From assembly GCA_963712835.1 (NCBI GenBank), contig CAVQJJ010000008.1, positions 186,001 through 250,000 of the forward strand: a DNA stretch of 64,000 bases, in the 5' to 3' direction. The notes beneath the pieces are model-generated. The model ran no database searches and was not told the origin of the DNA. It saw nothing but the letters and a program-made list of their open reading frames with translations. The position numbers were made by a program, and so were the translations under genes. Shown one piece after another: positions 8,233 to 16,867 of this stretch (positions within the stretch are counted from its first letter, which is position 1; each line of letters starts with the position of its first letter). The stretch is from DATARH01 sp963712835 (GTDB lineage Bacteria > Pseudomonadota > Alphaproteobacteria > ATCC43930 > CGMCC-115725).

Positions 8233-9936
8233 ATGGCGTATGACGTCCTCATCAAGAATGGCAAGGTCATCGACGGTTCCGGGATGCCCGCTTTCGCCGG
8301 CGATGTCGCGGTCAAGAACGGCAAGATCGCCGAGATCGGCAAGCTGTCGGGCGCCGCCGACGAGGTCGTCGATGCCGGCGGCCAGGTCATCGCGCCGGGC
8401 TTTATCGACAATCACTGCCATTACGACGCCCAGGTCACCTGGGACCCGATGTGCTCGTTCTCCTGCGACCACGGCGCGACCAGCGTGGTCATCGGCAATT
8501 GCTCGCTGTCGCTTGCCCCGGTGAAGAAGGGCAAGGAGCAGCGCATGGCCGAGTTCCTCTCTTACGTCGAGGCGATCCCGATGGAGGTGCTCAACACCAT
8601 CGAGGTCGATTGGGAAACCTTCCCGCAATACATGGACAAGCTCGACAAGAACCTCGGGGTCAATGTCGGCACGCTGATCGGCCACACCGCCGTGCGCTAT
8701 TACGTGATGGGCGACGCCTGCCAGACCCGCGCGGCGACGGATGCCGAGCTCCAACAGATGCAGGCCGTCGTGCGTGACGGCATGGAAGGCGGCGCGCTCG
8801 GCCTCTCGGTGTCACGCAACCGCGGCCATTACGACCCGCAGGGCTTGCACATCCCGGCGCTATGGGCGGACGAGAAAGAAATCTTCGCGCTCGCCGACGT
8901 GCTGCGCGAGATGGGCACCGGCATCATCCAGTCGGGTGGCGGCCGCGAAGCCGAGATGCGCGATGGGTTGATGGCGCGGCTTTCCGAAGCCACCGGGCGG
9001 CCGGTCGTCTACAACAATCTCGGTCAGTCGGTGCGCCGGCCGGGCGAGTGGAAGAAGCACATGGACCGCGTCGACGAGACCTCGGCCAAGGGCATCCGCG
9101 CCTACCCGCTGGCCTCGCCGAACACGACAACCCAGGTCTTCGACATGAAGAACACCCAGGTGTTCCGCGGCGCGCCGACCTGGCATCCGATCCTCCTCGC
9201 GACCAACGAGGAGAAGCTGCGCGCCTATGCCGACCCTGCGGTGCGCGCCAAGCTCCACGAAGAGATGGTCCAGTGGAAGGTCGAGATCCCCGGCGGGACG
9301 ATCTCCAAGGAATGGTACAAATACATCTGGGTCGAGGAGCCGAAGCTTGCCAAGAATGCCCAGCTGAAGGGTCTGACCCTGGAACAGCTCGCCAAGGAGA
9401 CAGGCAAGGGCATCATCGACGCGTTCCTCGACCTCGTCGTCGAAGAGAAGCTCGAGACCGTTTTCATGCAGGCCGAAAACAACATCGATGTCGACGCGAT
9501 GCGGGAGATTTTGAACTACCCGAACGCGCTGATCGGCCTGTCGGACGGCGGTGCGCATGTGCAGTTCCACGGCGGCTACGGGTTCTCGACCCGGCTGCTC
9601 GGCGAATGGGTGCGCGAGAAGCAGGTCATGACCTTGGAGAACGCAGTGCGGCGCCTCACTTTTGACAGTGCCTCGACCTTCGGGCTCTATGACCGCGGCC
9701 TGCTGCGTCCCGGCATGACCGCCGACATCACCGTGTTCGACCCCGACACGGTGAAGCCATTGCCCGAATTCATCGTGCACGACTTCCCGGCCGGCGGCTG
9801 GCGCTTCAAGGAGCCGGCGGCGGGCATCTTCGCCACCTTCGTCAACGGCAAGATGCTGATGAAGGAAGGCAACCATACCGGCAATTTGCCGGGCCGGGTG
9901 CTGCGCAACTCACGCTATCAGGCCGCCCGCGGCTAG
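8233..9936 (+). CDS. N-acyl-D-amino-acid deacylase family amidohydrolase
   Basis: This is a 567-residue metal-dependent hydrolase of the amidohydrolase-3 / D-aminoacylase group, which removes acyl groups from D-amino acids or related amides. It opens with the DVLIKNGKVIDGSG strand common to the family and has the metal-binding H-x-H in DNHCHYD near residue 65. Later histidines and the catalytic aspartate are in SDGGAHVQFHGGY. The C-terminal beta sandwich closes with MTADITVFDPDTV. The start at 8233 is set by AGGAGG eight bases upstream; an in-frame ATG at 8200 is less likely. A strong terminator follows the gene. Confidence 0.88.
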   Translation: MAYDVLIKNGKVIDGSGMPAFAGDVAVKNGKIAEIGKLSGAADEVVDAGGQVIAPGFIDNHCHYDAQVTWDPMCSFSCDHGATSVVIGNCSLSLAPVKKGKEQRMAEFLSYVEAIPMEVLNTIEVDWETFPQYMDKLDKNLGVNVGTLIGHTAVRYYVMGDACQTRAATDAELQQMQAVVRDGMEGGALGLSVSRNRGHYDPQGLHIPALWADEKEIFALADVLREMGTGIIQSGGGREAEMRDGLMARLSEATGRPVVYNNLGQSVRRPGEWKKHMDRVDETSAKGIRAYPLASPNTTTQVFDMKNTQVFRGAPTWHPILLATNEEKLRAYADPAVRAKLHEEMVQWKVEIPGGTISKEWYKYIWVEEPKLAKNAQLKGLTLEQLAKETGKGIIDAFLDLVVEEKLETVFMQAENNIDVDAMREILNYPNALIGLSDGGAHVQFHGGYGFSTRLLGEWVREKQVMTLENAVRRLTFDSASTFGLYDRGLLRPGMTADITVFDPDTVKPLPEFIVHDFPAGGWRFKEPAAGIFATFVNGKMLMKEGNHTGNLPGRVLRNSRYQAARG

Positions 9937-9954
9937 GGTTTCGCCTTTCGCGGC

Positions 9955-9996
9955 AAAGCCCCTCCGCCAGCCGGCCAGCCGGGCGGAGGGGCTTTT
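9955..9996 (+). terminator. Rho-independent terminator of the D-aminoacylase-type gene
   Basis: A perfect 14-bp stem (AAAGCCCCTCCGCC with its complement) encloses a 13-base loop and runs straight into TTTTT. It lies 19 bases after the stop codon at 9936. Confidence 0.9.
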
Positions 9997-10025
9997 TGTT
10001 GCGCGTCCGACATCACACTTATTGG

Positions 10026-10102
10026 TCATCCCGAAGGCCGGGACCCATTTATCCGCTTTCGTGAACGGTTGGAAAATGGGCCTCGACCTTCGCCGGGATG
10101 AC
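10026..10102. repeat. Dispersed palindromic intergenic element (GTCATCCCG type)
   Basis: The outer arms GTCATCCCG and CGGGATGAC pair, and inner blocks (GGGACCCATTT against AAATGGGCC) pair again. The same design recurs near 48850 and 43526, so it belongs to a repeat family rather than to one gene. Confidence 0.7.
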
Positions 10103-10110
10103 GCTTTGGA

Positions 10111-10704
10111 ATGGCTCACGGGGACAAAGCCATGTCGCTGAACCAGCCCGATCTCGGCGCATCATTTCGCCGCTCGCTGCACGAGCATTGGCGCGCCTTT
10201 CTGATCGAGGGGATCGTGCTGGTGATCCTCGGCATCGCCGCGATCGCTGTGCCGCCCATCGCCGGGCTCGCGGTAACAGTCGTGCTCGGCTGGCTGTTTC
10301 TATTCGGCGGCGTGGTCGGTCTGATCGCCACCTTCAACCAGAGGAACGCGCCCGGTTTCTGGTGGGCGCTGATTTCCGCCGCCGTCGCGGTATTGGCCGG
10401 CGGCATCCTCTTGTCGAACCCAGCCAGCGGGGTGGCGACGCTCACCTACGTGCTGATCGCCTTCTTCGTGATCGACGGCATCATCATCATCGTTATGGCA
10501 TTCGAACACCGCCGCGAGCTGTCGGGCCGGTGGGAGTGGATGATGCTCGGCGGCGTGATGGACCTCATTCTCGCGGCGATCATCATTTCCGGGTTGCCGG
10601 GGACGCTCGCCTGGGCGTTGGGGCTGCTGGTCGGCATCGACCTGGTGTTTGGCGGCATGTCGCTGATCGCGATGGCGATGCACGCCCGAAACACCAGCGG
10701 CTAG
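10111..10704 (+). CDS. HdeD family (DUF308) membrane protein
   Basis: This is a 197-residue integral membrane protein with six hydrophobic helices arranged as three similar hairpins, the hallmark of the HdeD/DUF308 family. E. coli HdeD is linked to acid resistance; the role here is not known. An alternative ATG at 10132 (MSLNQPDL) has GGGGACA upstream and may be the real start, which would trim seven residues. Its stop overlaps the stop of the convergent membrane gene on the other strand in a single CTAG. Confidence 0.82.
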   Translation: MAHGDKAMSLNQPDLGASFRRSLHEHWRAFLIEGIVLVILGIAAIAVPPIAGLAVTVVLGWLFLFGGVVGLIATFNQRNAPGFWWALISAAVAVLAGGILLSNPASGVATLTYVLIAFFVIDGIIIIVMAFEHRRELSGRWEWMMLGGVMDLILAAIIISGLPGTLAWALGLLVGIDLVFGGMSLIAMAMHARNTSG

Positions 10705-11066
10705 CCAAGGCTCACCACCGTCCACAGCACGACAAAGCCGGTGATCGCGAGCCCGGCATGGAACGCCACGAGGACGCCCGGCGGCCGCACCCGGAACAAG
10801 ACGATCGCCAGGCCGAGGAGGAGCGCCAGGCCGATAAACACCGCGGAAGCCGGGCCGAACCCCGCGGTGCCCATCGCGCTCGGTGGCAAACCACGATAAA
10901 GCGCCCAGAAGAGAGTCGCCAAGGCGGCCGTGCCCGATACGCCATGGGCCGCCCTGAGCGGCCAAGGCAACCGCCGCGCAATGACGCGGAGATAAGGCAG
11001 CGCCAGTGCGCCGCCCAGCACGACCGTCGCGCAGAGAAGATAGAAGGCAGGTTCCAGATAGGACAA
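10701..11066 (-). CDS. Small four-helix membrane protein of unknown function
   Basis: This is a 121-residue protein with about four membrane helices joined by short basic or Pro-rich loops (RRLPWPLRAAHG; RVRPPG). I do not recognise a named family. The amino-acid make-up and the clean end against the HdeD gene favour a real gene. It is monocistronic on the minus strand. Confidence 0.65.
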   Translation of the reverse strand: MSYLEPAFYLLCATVVLGGALALPYLRVIARRLPWPLRAAHGVSGTAALATLFWALYRGLPPSAMGTAGFGPASAVFIGLALLLGLAIVLFRVRPPGVLVAFHAGLAITGFVVLWTVVSLG

Positions 11067-11083
11067 ATTAATCCTCTTGGCCG

Positions 11084-11165
11084 GCGCCCCCGATCAAGTT
11101 CGGGGGCGATCCGGCCTCCACGAGCAGTTGAAGCTATTCGTAGGCCCGCGGGTGGAGCCCGCGGG
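11084..11165. repeat. Two adjacent hairpins in the intergenic gap
   Basis: GCGCCCCCGA pairs with TCGGGGGCG at 11084-11108, and CCCGCGGG at 11145-11152 pairs with its own copy at 11158-11165. Either could end transcription of the LLM gene to the right, but neither has a T-run. Confidence 0.4.
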
Positions 11166-11197
11166 AGGAAACTATAGGTATGGTTCCAGCTACGGGG

Positions 11198-12382
11198 TCA
11201 CTTCGCGGCGTCCTTCATCGCCGGCTTGCCGCGGAAGTGAGGCATGACCTCCTCGGCGACGATCTGGAACTGCTCGAGCATGATGTCCTTCGGCGTCGTC
11301 AGCGGCGGCGACAGGCTCATCAGCTCCATGCCGGGATAGTCTTCCTCGATCTTCTTCAGCCGCTCGACGAGGTCCTGCGGCGTGCCGGCGAACCACGAGC
11401 CGAGGTTCACGTAATGCTCGACGCTCGGCACGCCGGCGGCATCCCAGCCGCCGCGCTTGGCGACCGCGCCGACCTGCGCCGGCGTAAGGCCGGGGACAAA
11501 ACCCAGCGGCGCGAACATCTTGGCATGCTCTTCATAAAGCGGCTTGAGAGCTTTGAGCGCCACTTCCTTGGTCCTGCCGACCATGAAATGGATGCCAATC
11601 GTCAAATTCTCGCCGAGCTTCCAGTTCTTGCCGGCGCGGTGCGCGGCGTCCATGTAGCCCTGGATCGGTCCGGACGACATCGTCGCCGCGCCGCCGCCGA
11701 CCGCGCCCTTGATGTTGTGTCGCACCATGAAATCGAGGCCGCGCGGATTGGCGCTGACGATCGGCTGCCAGCATTCGACCGGCATGTTGACTGGCCGCGG
11801 CACGAGGCTCAGCTCCTTGAGGTCGTAGCCGCGATACGGCACGTTGGGTGGCAGCGTGTAGTGCTGGCCCTTGTGCGAGAAGGTCTCGTTGTTGAAGGCC
11901 TTCATGATGATCTCGACCTGTTCCTCGAACAGCTCGCGATTGGCGTCGCCGTCCGTCATCGGCGCGCCGAAGGTCTCCACCTCGCGGGTGTGGTAGCCGC
12001 GCCCGACGCCGAACACGGTGCGCCCCTTGGTTAGGATGTCGGCGACCGCGAAATCCTCGGCAAGGCGCAGCGGGTGCCACATCGGCGTGATGTTGAAGCC
12101 GCAGCCGATCTTGATGTTCTTGGTGACGTGGCAAAGGTGCACCGCCAGCATCAGGATGTTGGGGATGCACTCGTAACCTTCGTGCTGGAAGTGATGCTCG
12201 GCCATCCACATCATGTCGTAGCCGAGCCTGTCCATCGTCTGGGCGATCGCCTCCGACTTCTCGAAGACGCTCGCCAACTGGTCGTTGGTGAAGCGGCGCT
12301 CGTTGGCCGGCGTCGCGTCCTGACCGTGATCGGGAAAATCGATGTGGCCGGCATAGACGGTGGTGAATTTGCTGATCGCCAT
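11198..12382 (-). CDS. LLM class flavin-dependent oxidoreductase
   Basis: This 394-residue protein belongs to the luciferase-like monooxygenase superfamily, TIM-barrel enzymes that use FMNH2 or F420. Characteristic pieces are AEHHFQHEGYECIPN early in the barrel, FGVGRGYHTREVETFG in the middle and WFAGTPQDLVERLKK near the end. The start at 12382 has GGAGGAACCCC in front; the upstream ATG at 12397 is less likely. The substrate is unknown. It is one of four LLM genes in the window and the longest. A palindromic repeat separates it from the peptidase upstream. Confidence 0.88.
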   Translation of the reverse strand: MAISKFTTVYAGHIDFPDHGQDATPANERRFTNDQLASVFEKSEAIAQTMDRLGYDMMWMAEHHFQHEGYECIPNILMLAVHLCHVTKNIKIGCGFNITPMWHPLRLAEDFAVADILTKGRTVFGVGRGYHTREVETFGAPMTDGDANRELFEEQVEIIMKAFNNETFSHKGQHYTLPPNVPYRGYDLKELSLVPRPVNMPVECWQPIVSANPRGLDFMVRHNIKGAVGGGAATMSSGPIQGYMDAAHRAGKNWKLGENLTIGIHFMVGRTKEVALKALKPLYEEHAKMFAPLGFVPGLTPAQVGAVAKRGGWDAAGVPSVEHYVNLGSWFAGTPQDLVERLKKIEEDYPGMELMSLSPPLTTPKDIMLEQFQIVAEEVMPHFRGKPAMKDAAK

Positions 12383-12402
12383 GGGGTTCCTCCACAAAAG
12401 CC

Positions 12403-12490
12403 GTCATTGCGAGCACAGCGAAGCAATCTCCAGCCGTCTCGGCCCTCTAAAACGAGATTGCTTCGTCGCCCGAAGACTCCTCGCAATGAC
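12403..12490. repeat. Dispersed palindromic element (GTCATTGCGAG type)
   Basis: The ends GTCATTGCGA and TCGCAATGAC are inverted, and the inside has GAAGCAATCTC against GAGATTGCTTC. A diverged relative lies at 46986-47091. Confidence 0.75.
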
Positions 12491-12496
12491 GATGAC

Positions 12497-14533
12497 TCAA
12501 TCCGCCAGCTTCTGGAATAGGTAGGTGAATTCGAGAGCGTTGCGCCGCGCGCGTTCCTTGAGGTTGGCGGCGGCCGCGTGGCCGCCGTCGATATTCTCGT
12601 AATAGAGGAACGGCAGCCCCATCGCGGCCATTTTCGCCGCCATCTTGCGCGCATGGCCAGGATGCACCCGGTCGTCCTTGGTCGAGGTGAGAAAGAAGAT
12701 TTCGGGATAGGCCGTGCCGGCCCGCAGATTGTGATAGGGCGAAATGCGTTCGAGGAACGGCCGTTCGGCCGGGTTGTCGGGGTCGCCGTACTCGGCCATC
12801 CACGAGGCGCCCGCAAGCAGCTTGTGGTAGCGCAGCATGTCGAGCAGCGGCACCTGGCAGACGATCGCGCGGAACAGGTCGGGGCGCTGCGTCAGCATCA
12901 CCCCCATCAACAGCCCGCCGTTTGAGCCGCCCATGATGCCCAGCCGGCGCGGCGAGGTGACCTTGCGACGGATCAGATCTTCGGCGACGGCGATGAAATC
13001 ATCATAGGCGCGCTGGCGATGCTCCTTGAGCGCGGCCTGATGCCATTGCGGACCGAACTCGCCGCCGCCGCGGATATTGGCAACAACCCAGACCCCGCCG
13101 GGCTCGATCCACATCTTGCCGACGCCGCCGGAATAGGCCGGCGGCATCGACACCTGAAACCCGCCATAGCCGTAAAGCAAAGTCGGGGCATTGCCGTCGA
13201 ATGTGAAATCGTGCGGACGGACGACGAAATAGGGAATTTGCGTGCCGTCCTTGGAGGTTGCGTCGAATTGTTCGACGACGACCTTGGAGGCGTCGAACCG
13301 CGCCGGCAGCGACTTGACCGGTTCGGCCGTGCCGGAAGCAAGATCGGCAAGATAAAGCGTGTTCGGCAACAGGTAGCCGGCGACGTCGATAAAGGCGCTG
13401 TCGTCGCGGTCGCTGGTCGACACGAGGCTCACCGACGCGTTTTCCGGCAAGGGCAGCGACGTCTGATGCCAGCCACCAGCCTCGAAATGGAACGCCACCG
13501 CGCTGCCGCGGACATTGCGGTAGATCGCGACCACCAGCCTCGTCCGGCTCGCCGCGACGCCTTCGATCGTTTCGCGCGGCCCAGGCGCGTAGATCACGAT
13601 TGGCTCGACCGCGTCAGCGCCAGCGTGACATTGCCCGAGATCGAGCGAGAGAAGCGAGCCGCTCGTATAAGTTTTTCCGTGCCAGGCCCATGCTTCATCG
13701 AGGGTGAGGACAAGCTGACCCGACACAAAACCGCGAAATTGCGATTTCAGGGGGATCGGCAGGCGTACCGGAGCGCCATCGGCAAGCAAATACGCTTCCG
13801 ACTCGAAAAAGGTCAGAGCGCGAAACATCAGCACGCCGCGTACCGTGCCGTCCGGATCGCGCAGGATCGCTGGGCGCACGTTCACATCTTCGGCCGTGCC
13901 GCGAAATAGCTCCTGCGCCTGATCCAGCGGCGTGCCGCGCGGCCAGCGCTTGATGATGTACGGATAGCCCGAGGCCGTCATCGTCCCCGGCCCCCAATCG
14001 CGGCCGACCAGCAGCGTTTCGGCATCGAGCCAGCTGGCGTTCTGCTTGCCTTCCGGCAGGACAAAGCCACCCTCGACGAAATCGCGCGCGGCGATGTCGA
14101 ATTCGCGCAGGGTCACAGCATCCTTGCCGCCGTCGGACAGCGCAACCATCGCCAGCCGGTCGTCAGGCGGCAGGATCGACGCGCCGGCAGCAACCCAATT
14201 GCGGCCCTCGGCGGCGGCGAGTGCGTCGAGATCGTAGATCGTCTCCCATTGTGGCTCGGCGGCGCGGTACGAGGCGAGCGTGGTGCGCCGCGACAGGCCG
14301 CGGACATGCGTGCTGTCCTGCCAGAAATTCGACAGGCCGTCGCCAAGGAACATCGGATAGGGGATGCGGTCCTCGGCGGTGATGATCTTCAGCGTCATGT
14401 CGTAGAGGCGCTGGTAGCGCGGATCGGCTTCGAGCAACGCGAGGCTGCGCGCGTTCCGCTCGCGAACCCAGTCAAGCGCCTTGTCGCCCTCGACGGCTTC
14501 AAGCCAGAGAAAGGGATCTTCGGTATCGGTCAT
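12497..14533 (-). CDS. Prolyl oligopeptidase family serine peptidase (S9A)
   Basis: This is a 678-residue peptidase with an N-terminal seven-bladed propeller and a C-terminal alpha/beta hydrolase domain. The catalytic triad is readable: Ser537 in GGSNGG, Asp621 in TKDDRVHPGH and His652 in DGGHAAA. The opening PFLWLE motif is typical of the family. Such enzymes cleave short peptides after proline or similar residues, usually in the cytoplasm; there is no signal peptide. It lies just outside the RiPP operon but is transcribed the same way after a gap of about 290 bases. A link to leader-peptide removal is conceivable but unsupported. Confidence 0.93.
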   Translation of the reverse strand: MTDTEDPFLWLEAVEGDKALDWVRERNARSLALLEADPRYQRLYDMTLKIITAEDRIPYPMFLGDGLSNFWQDSTHVRGLSRRTTLASYRAAEPQWETIYDLDALAAAEGRNWVAAGASILPPDDRLAMVALSDGGKDAVTLREFDIAARDFVEGGFVLPEGKQNASWLDAETLLVGRDWGPGTMTASGYPYIIKRWPRGTPLDQAQELFRGTAEDVNVRPAILRDPDGTVRGVLMFRALTFFESEAYLLADGAPVRLPIPLKSQFRGFVSGQLVLTLDEAWAWHGKTYTSGSLLSLDLGQCHAGADAVEPIVIYAPGPRETIEGVAASRTRLVVAIYRNVRGSAVAFHFEAGGWHQTSLPLPENASVSLVSTSDRDDSAFIDVAGYLLPNTLYLADLASGTAEPVKSLPARFDASKVVVEQFDATSKDGTQIPYFVVRPHDFTFDGNAPTLLYGYGGFQVSMPPAYSGGVGKMWIEPGGVWVVANIRGGGEFGPQWHQAALKEHRQRAYDDFIAVAEDLIRRKVTSPRRLGIMGGSNGGLLMGVMLTQRPDLFRAIVCQVPLLDMLRYHKLLAGASWMAEYGDPDNPAERPFLERISPYHNLRAGTAYPEIFFLTSTKDDRVHPGHARKMAAKMAAMGLPFLYYENIDGGHAAAANLKERARRNALEFTYLFQKLAD

Positions 14534-14587
14534 GGCCGCATCTTACAACAAGGTACTCCTCACCTACCGCATCGCCAACGCGCTGGG

Positions 14588-14613
14588 CCCTCTCCCGCAG
14601 TGCGGAAGAGGGT
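14588..14613. repeat. Short CCCTCTCCCGC hairpin
   Basis: CCCTCTCCCGCA faces TGCGGAAGAGGG around a small loop. The same motif recurs twice in the larger element at 45537-45680. Confidence 0.5.
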
Positions 14614-14785
14614 ATAGTAATAAGTCTGAAAAAGAGCCACTCACTCAGTGGGACACTGGCCGGGGTAGAACCGAAACCAACTTGAGGCGGGCTGCAAATG
14701 CAGGCCATCTCAGCCGGTTAGCGGGCGGCGAGGCCGAACGGCCGCCGTGAAATTGGAAAGAAGACCATGGTGGGGACACGCCGCA

Positions 14786-14819
14786 ACGGCAGAGATGCGC
14801 AATAAGCCGCTTCTGCCGT
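14786..14819 (-). terminator. Hairpin after the RiPP operon, possible terminator
   Basis: ACGGCAGA and TCTGCCGT form a perfect 8-bp stem with an 18-base loop, 9 bases after the stop of the PqqD-like gene. There is no T-run, so Rho-independent termination is uncertain. Confidence 0.35.
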
Positions 14820-14827
14820 GGCTGCTT

Positions 14828-15118
14828 CTAAGGCGTCACAAAGCGAACGAGGCCTTCTTCATACAGCTCGGTGAGAAAGGCCATAACGTCACGGTTGATT
14901 GCTTCGCAGTCGCCGATGTAGCAACTGGCGAGGCGATCACAAATTTCGTCGACGCGAAGAGGTGTTTTGAGTAATTTCCAAATACAATGGCCAATGTCGT
15001 CAAGACCAACAAAGGTGCCGGTCGCCTCGTTGAGGATTATTAGATCTTCGGCGATTGTTGAGGAGAGCACGTCGCTTTTACGAACCAGGGTCGATTGCAA
15101 TCCGATCTTACTCGTCAT
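14828..15118 (-). CDS. PqqD-like RiPP recognition element protein (lasso B1 type)
   Basis: This 96-residue protein has the PqqD fold pattern: paired strands with ILNEATGTFVGLDDIG, then IWKLL and helices ending in VMAFLTELYEEGLV. In lasso and other RiPP clusters, free-standing PqqD-like proteins (B1) bind the leader peptide and deliver it to the modifying enzymes. The start at 15118 overlaps the stop of the sulfotransferase gene by 4 bases (ATGA). It is the last gene of the operon. A separate B2 peptidase normally accompanies B1; none is found beside it. Confidence 0.85.
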   Translation of the reverse strand: MTSKIGLQSTLVRKSDVLSSTIAEDLIILNEATGTFVGLDDIGHCIWKLLKTPLRVDEICDRLASCYIGDCEAINRDVMAFLTELYEEGLVRFVTP

Positions 15119-16002
15119 GTCGAAAGCCCCATCGGGTGGCCCGCCGTATCGATGTAACCAAATCGCTTTAGCGCGTCGCCATGGGCGTCGATCAGCTTGC
15201 GGACGAGGTGCCGAGGCAGCACCTCGCACCAGCAGTTCATCGTGCCGCGCCGAAAGAAACGACCCGCGGCATGGGACGAATGTTCGACGAAACCCATGTT
15301 CCGCTCTTGCTGTTGCAGCAACTCGAATGACGAGTTGGCCGCGGCGCGCGCGATCTTATTTGAATCATCGTCCAGGCCGCAAAAGGTGATAATTCGCCGT
15401 AATATGGCGGGGGAATCGCTTAGCAGGTCCTCATAACGGACTAACAGCGTGCGAAGGCCAAACTCGTCGAGCCAGCTTCGGGAATGTCCGCTCCAGCCGC
15501 ATATCCGCTGGGGTAGCGCCATACTCAGCCGAGTTGGATGTCCCGCCAGCACGAATGCATCGTCGCACAGACGATCAACGGTCGCCTCAAGGGTCAGCCC
15601 CCAATGGTGCGAGGCCGACACCGCCACGTCTAAGACGTTACGTACAATGTAAACAACGCCCGCTGTCGCCTCTTCCGGGACGATCGGCTCGTTTCGATCA
15701 GTGCGGCCCCAGGCGTCGTGCAATTTGACGAAGAGCCGGGTATCGGCGGCGGCCATCGCGCGATACACGGCAGGGCGCAACCGGTCCACGACGGAGCGGC
15801 TCAAACGTGAGGATTTGATGCCGACGAGGGCATCGAAAAGGTCACGCGAAAACCCTCCGATCAGCCCATAATTAGCAAGCTCATTGATGCTAACAGGAGT
15901 CACTGTCCCCGCGATATGGTTCGCCAAGAGAACGCGGACCCAGGTGTTGCCCGACTTCGGGTAGGAAACGATCCAACAAATTTCAGGCACGAAGGATCGC
16001 AT
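15115..16002 (-). CDS. Sulfotransferase domain protein
   Basis: This 295-residue protein carries the PAPS-binding 5'-phosphosulfate loop YPKSGNTW at residues 14-21, the 3'-phosphate region around RYEDLLSDSP and the closing FFRRGTMNCWCEVL block seen in cytosolic sulfotransferases. It would move a sulfo group to a hydroxyl or amine. I place the start at 16002 because the loop then sits at the usual distance from the N-terminus; an in-frame start at 16050 would add 16 residues lying fully inside the upstream gene. Location in the operon suggests that the peptide product, which has several Ser/Thr but no Tyr in its predicted core, is sulfated, but this is inference. Confidence 0.85.
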   Translation of the reverse strand: MRSFVPEICWIVSYPKSGNTWVRVLLANHIAGTVTPVSINELANYGLIGGFSRDLFDALVGIKSSRLSRSVVDRLRPAVYRAMAAADTRLFVKLHDAWGRTDRNEPIVPEEATAGVVYIVRNVLDVAVSASHHWGLTLEATVDRLCDDAFVLAGHPTRLSMALPQRICGWSGHSRSWLDEFGLRTLLVRYEDLLSDSPAILRRIITFCGLDDDSNKIARAAANSSFELLQQQERNMGFVEHSSHAAGRFFRRGTMNCWCEVLPRHLVRKLIDAHGDALKRFGYIDTAGHPMGLST

Positions 16003-16867
16003 CGACGATTGTGTCCAAAGTCCACTGGTCGATCGGCCGCTCAATCGCAAGCATCTCCGCCGCGCAGAGGGCGTGAGACAACAGATGGAAATTGCCCCGG
16101 ATTTGCTCCATCAACACCGGCCCGTAAAGACTCCGCAGTAAAAGCGGAAGCCTGTCGCGTCCCGTAATCCTGGTGATACGCACATCCTGTCCCACATATC
16201 CGCGTAGATGGATGATACGATAGACCACGCAAGCGCTGCGCGATATCGCCGCAATGGGCACGGCCATCTTGTCGCCGTGCCAGGGATGCCGAACAAGATT
16301 GCGCGTATCGAATGGCAGCCACTCGGCCGCCTTGTCATGCAGATGCACCTGTGTGGTGCCGGGCAACACCTCGATACGACCTTGGGGAATGACGCGAAGG
16401 GCGCTGACGTCGTCGGTCTGCAGTCCGAAGCCTTCTGCGGCCAGTCCGGCGATCGTGGTCGATTTGCCGGCCCCCGGCTCCCCCGCGACCAATACCGCAC
16501 CGTGCTTGCCCACTGCACACGACGCGTGCAACACCAACAGCCGCCGCTGTCGCAAGACCGCTGCCATAACCGGAAAGAGCAAGTGATGCTCGAAAAGATC
16601 GGCGTCAAACCGCCGGTTTCGTTCAAAGACGATCGTTTCGCCGCGCTGCACGAGGAAGCGGGCCGAGCGGTTGCCGCCCCGGTACAGAAACAAATCCGCC
16701 AACGCGTCGAACTCCCGCTCACTCGCAAGCGGCGCATGCAGCGCACGTGGCACCGGACCCTCAGCGACAACGACATCGGGGCTTAAACGCGACTGGACCG
16801 GCGCGAGCTGATCGCAGCGGAACGGAAGGCTCAGCACTACGCCGTGGATCATATAAAGGCAGGCCAT
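15983..16867 (-). CDS. HPr kinase-like (HprK) protein, second copy
   Basis: This is a 294-residue HprK-related protein. The Walker A loop GEPGAGKST lies at residues 129-137, preceded by LHAS as in HPr kinases and followed by LQTDDVSALR, where the acidic pair would bind metal. In paeninodin-type lasso clusters an HprK-like kinase phosphorylates a serine of the peptide. The ATG at 16867 overlaps the end of the first HprK-like gene by 19 bases. The open frame extends upstream to 17194, but that part is antisense-like noise inside the neighbour. It overlaps the sulfotransferase start by 20 bases. Confidence 0.8.
   Translation of the reverse strand: MACLYMIHGVVLSLPFRCDQLAPVQSRLSPDVVVAEGPVPRALHAPLASEREFDALADLFLYRGGNRSARFLVQRGETIVFERNRRFDADLFEHHLLFPVMAAVLRQRRLLVLHASCAVGKHGAVLVAGEPGAGKSTTIAGLAAEGFGLQTDDVSALRVIPQGRIEVLPGTTQVHLHDKAAEWLPFDTRNLVRHPWHGDKMAVPIAAISRSACVVYRIIHLRGYVGQDVRITRITGRDRLPLLLRSLYGPVLMEQIRGNFHLLSHALCAAEMLAIERPIDQWTLDTIVDAILRA

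Noticed and set aside
12497..14533. Prolyl oligopeptidase as the missing lasso leader peptidase
   Set aside because: Lasso B2 enzymes are transglutaminase-fold proteins; S9 peptidases need short free peptides, and a gap of about 290 bases separates the gene from the operon.
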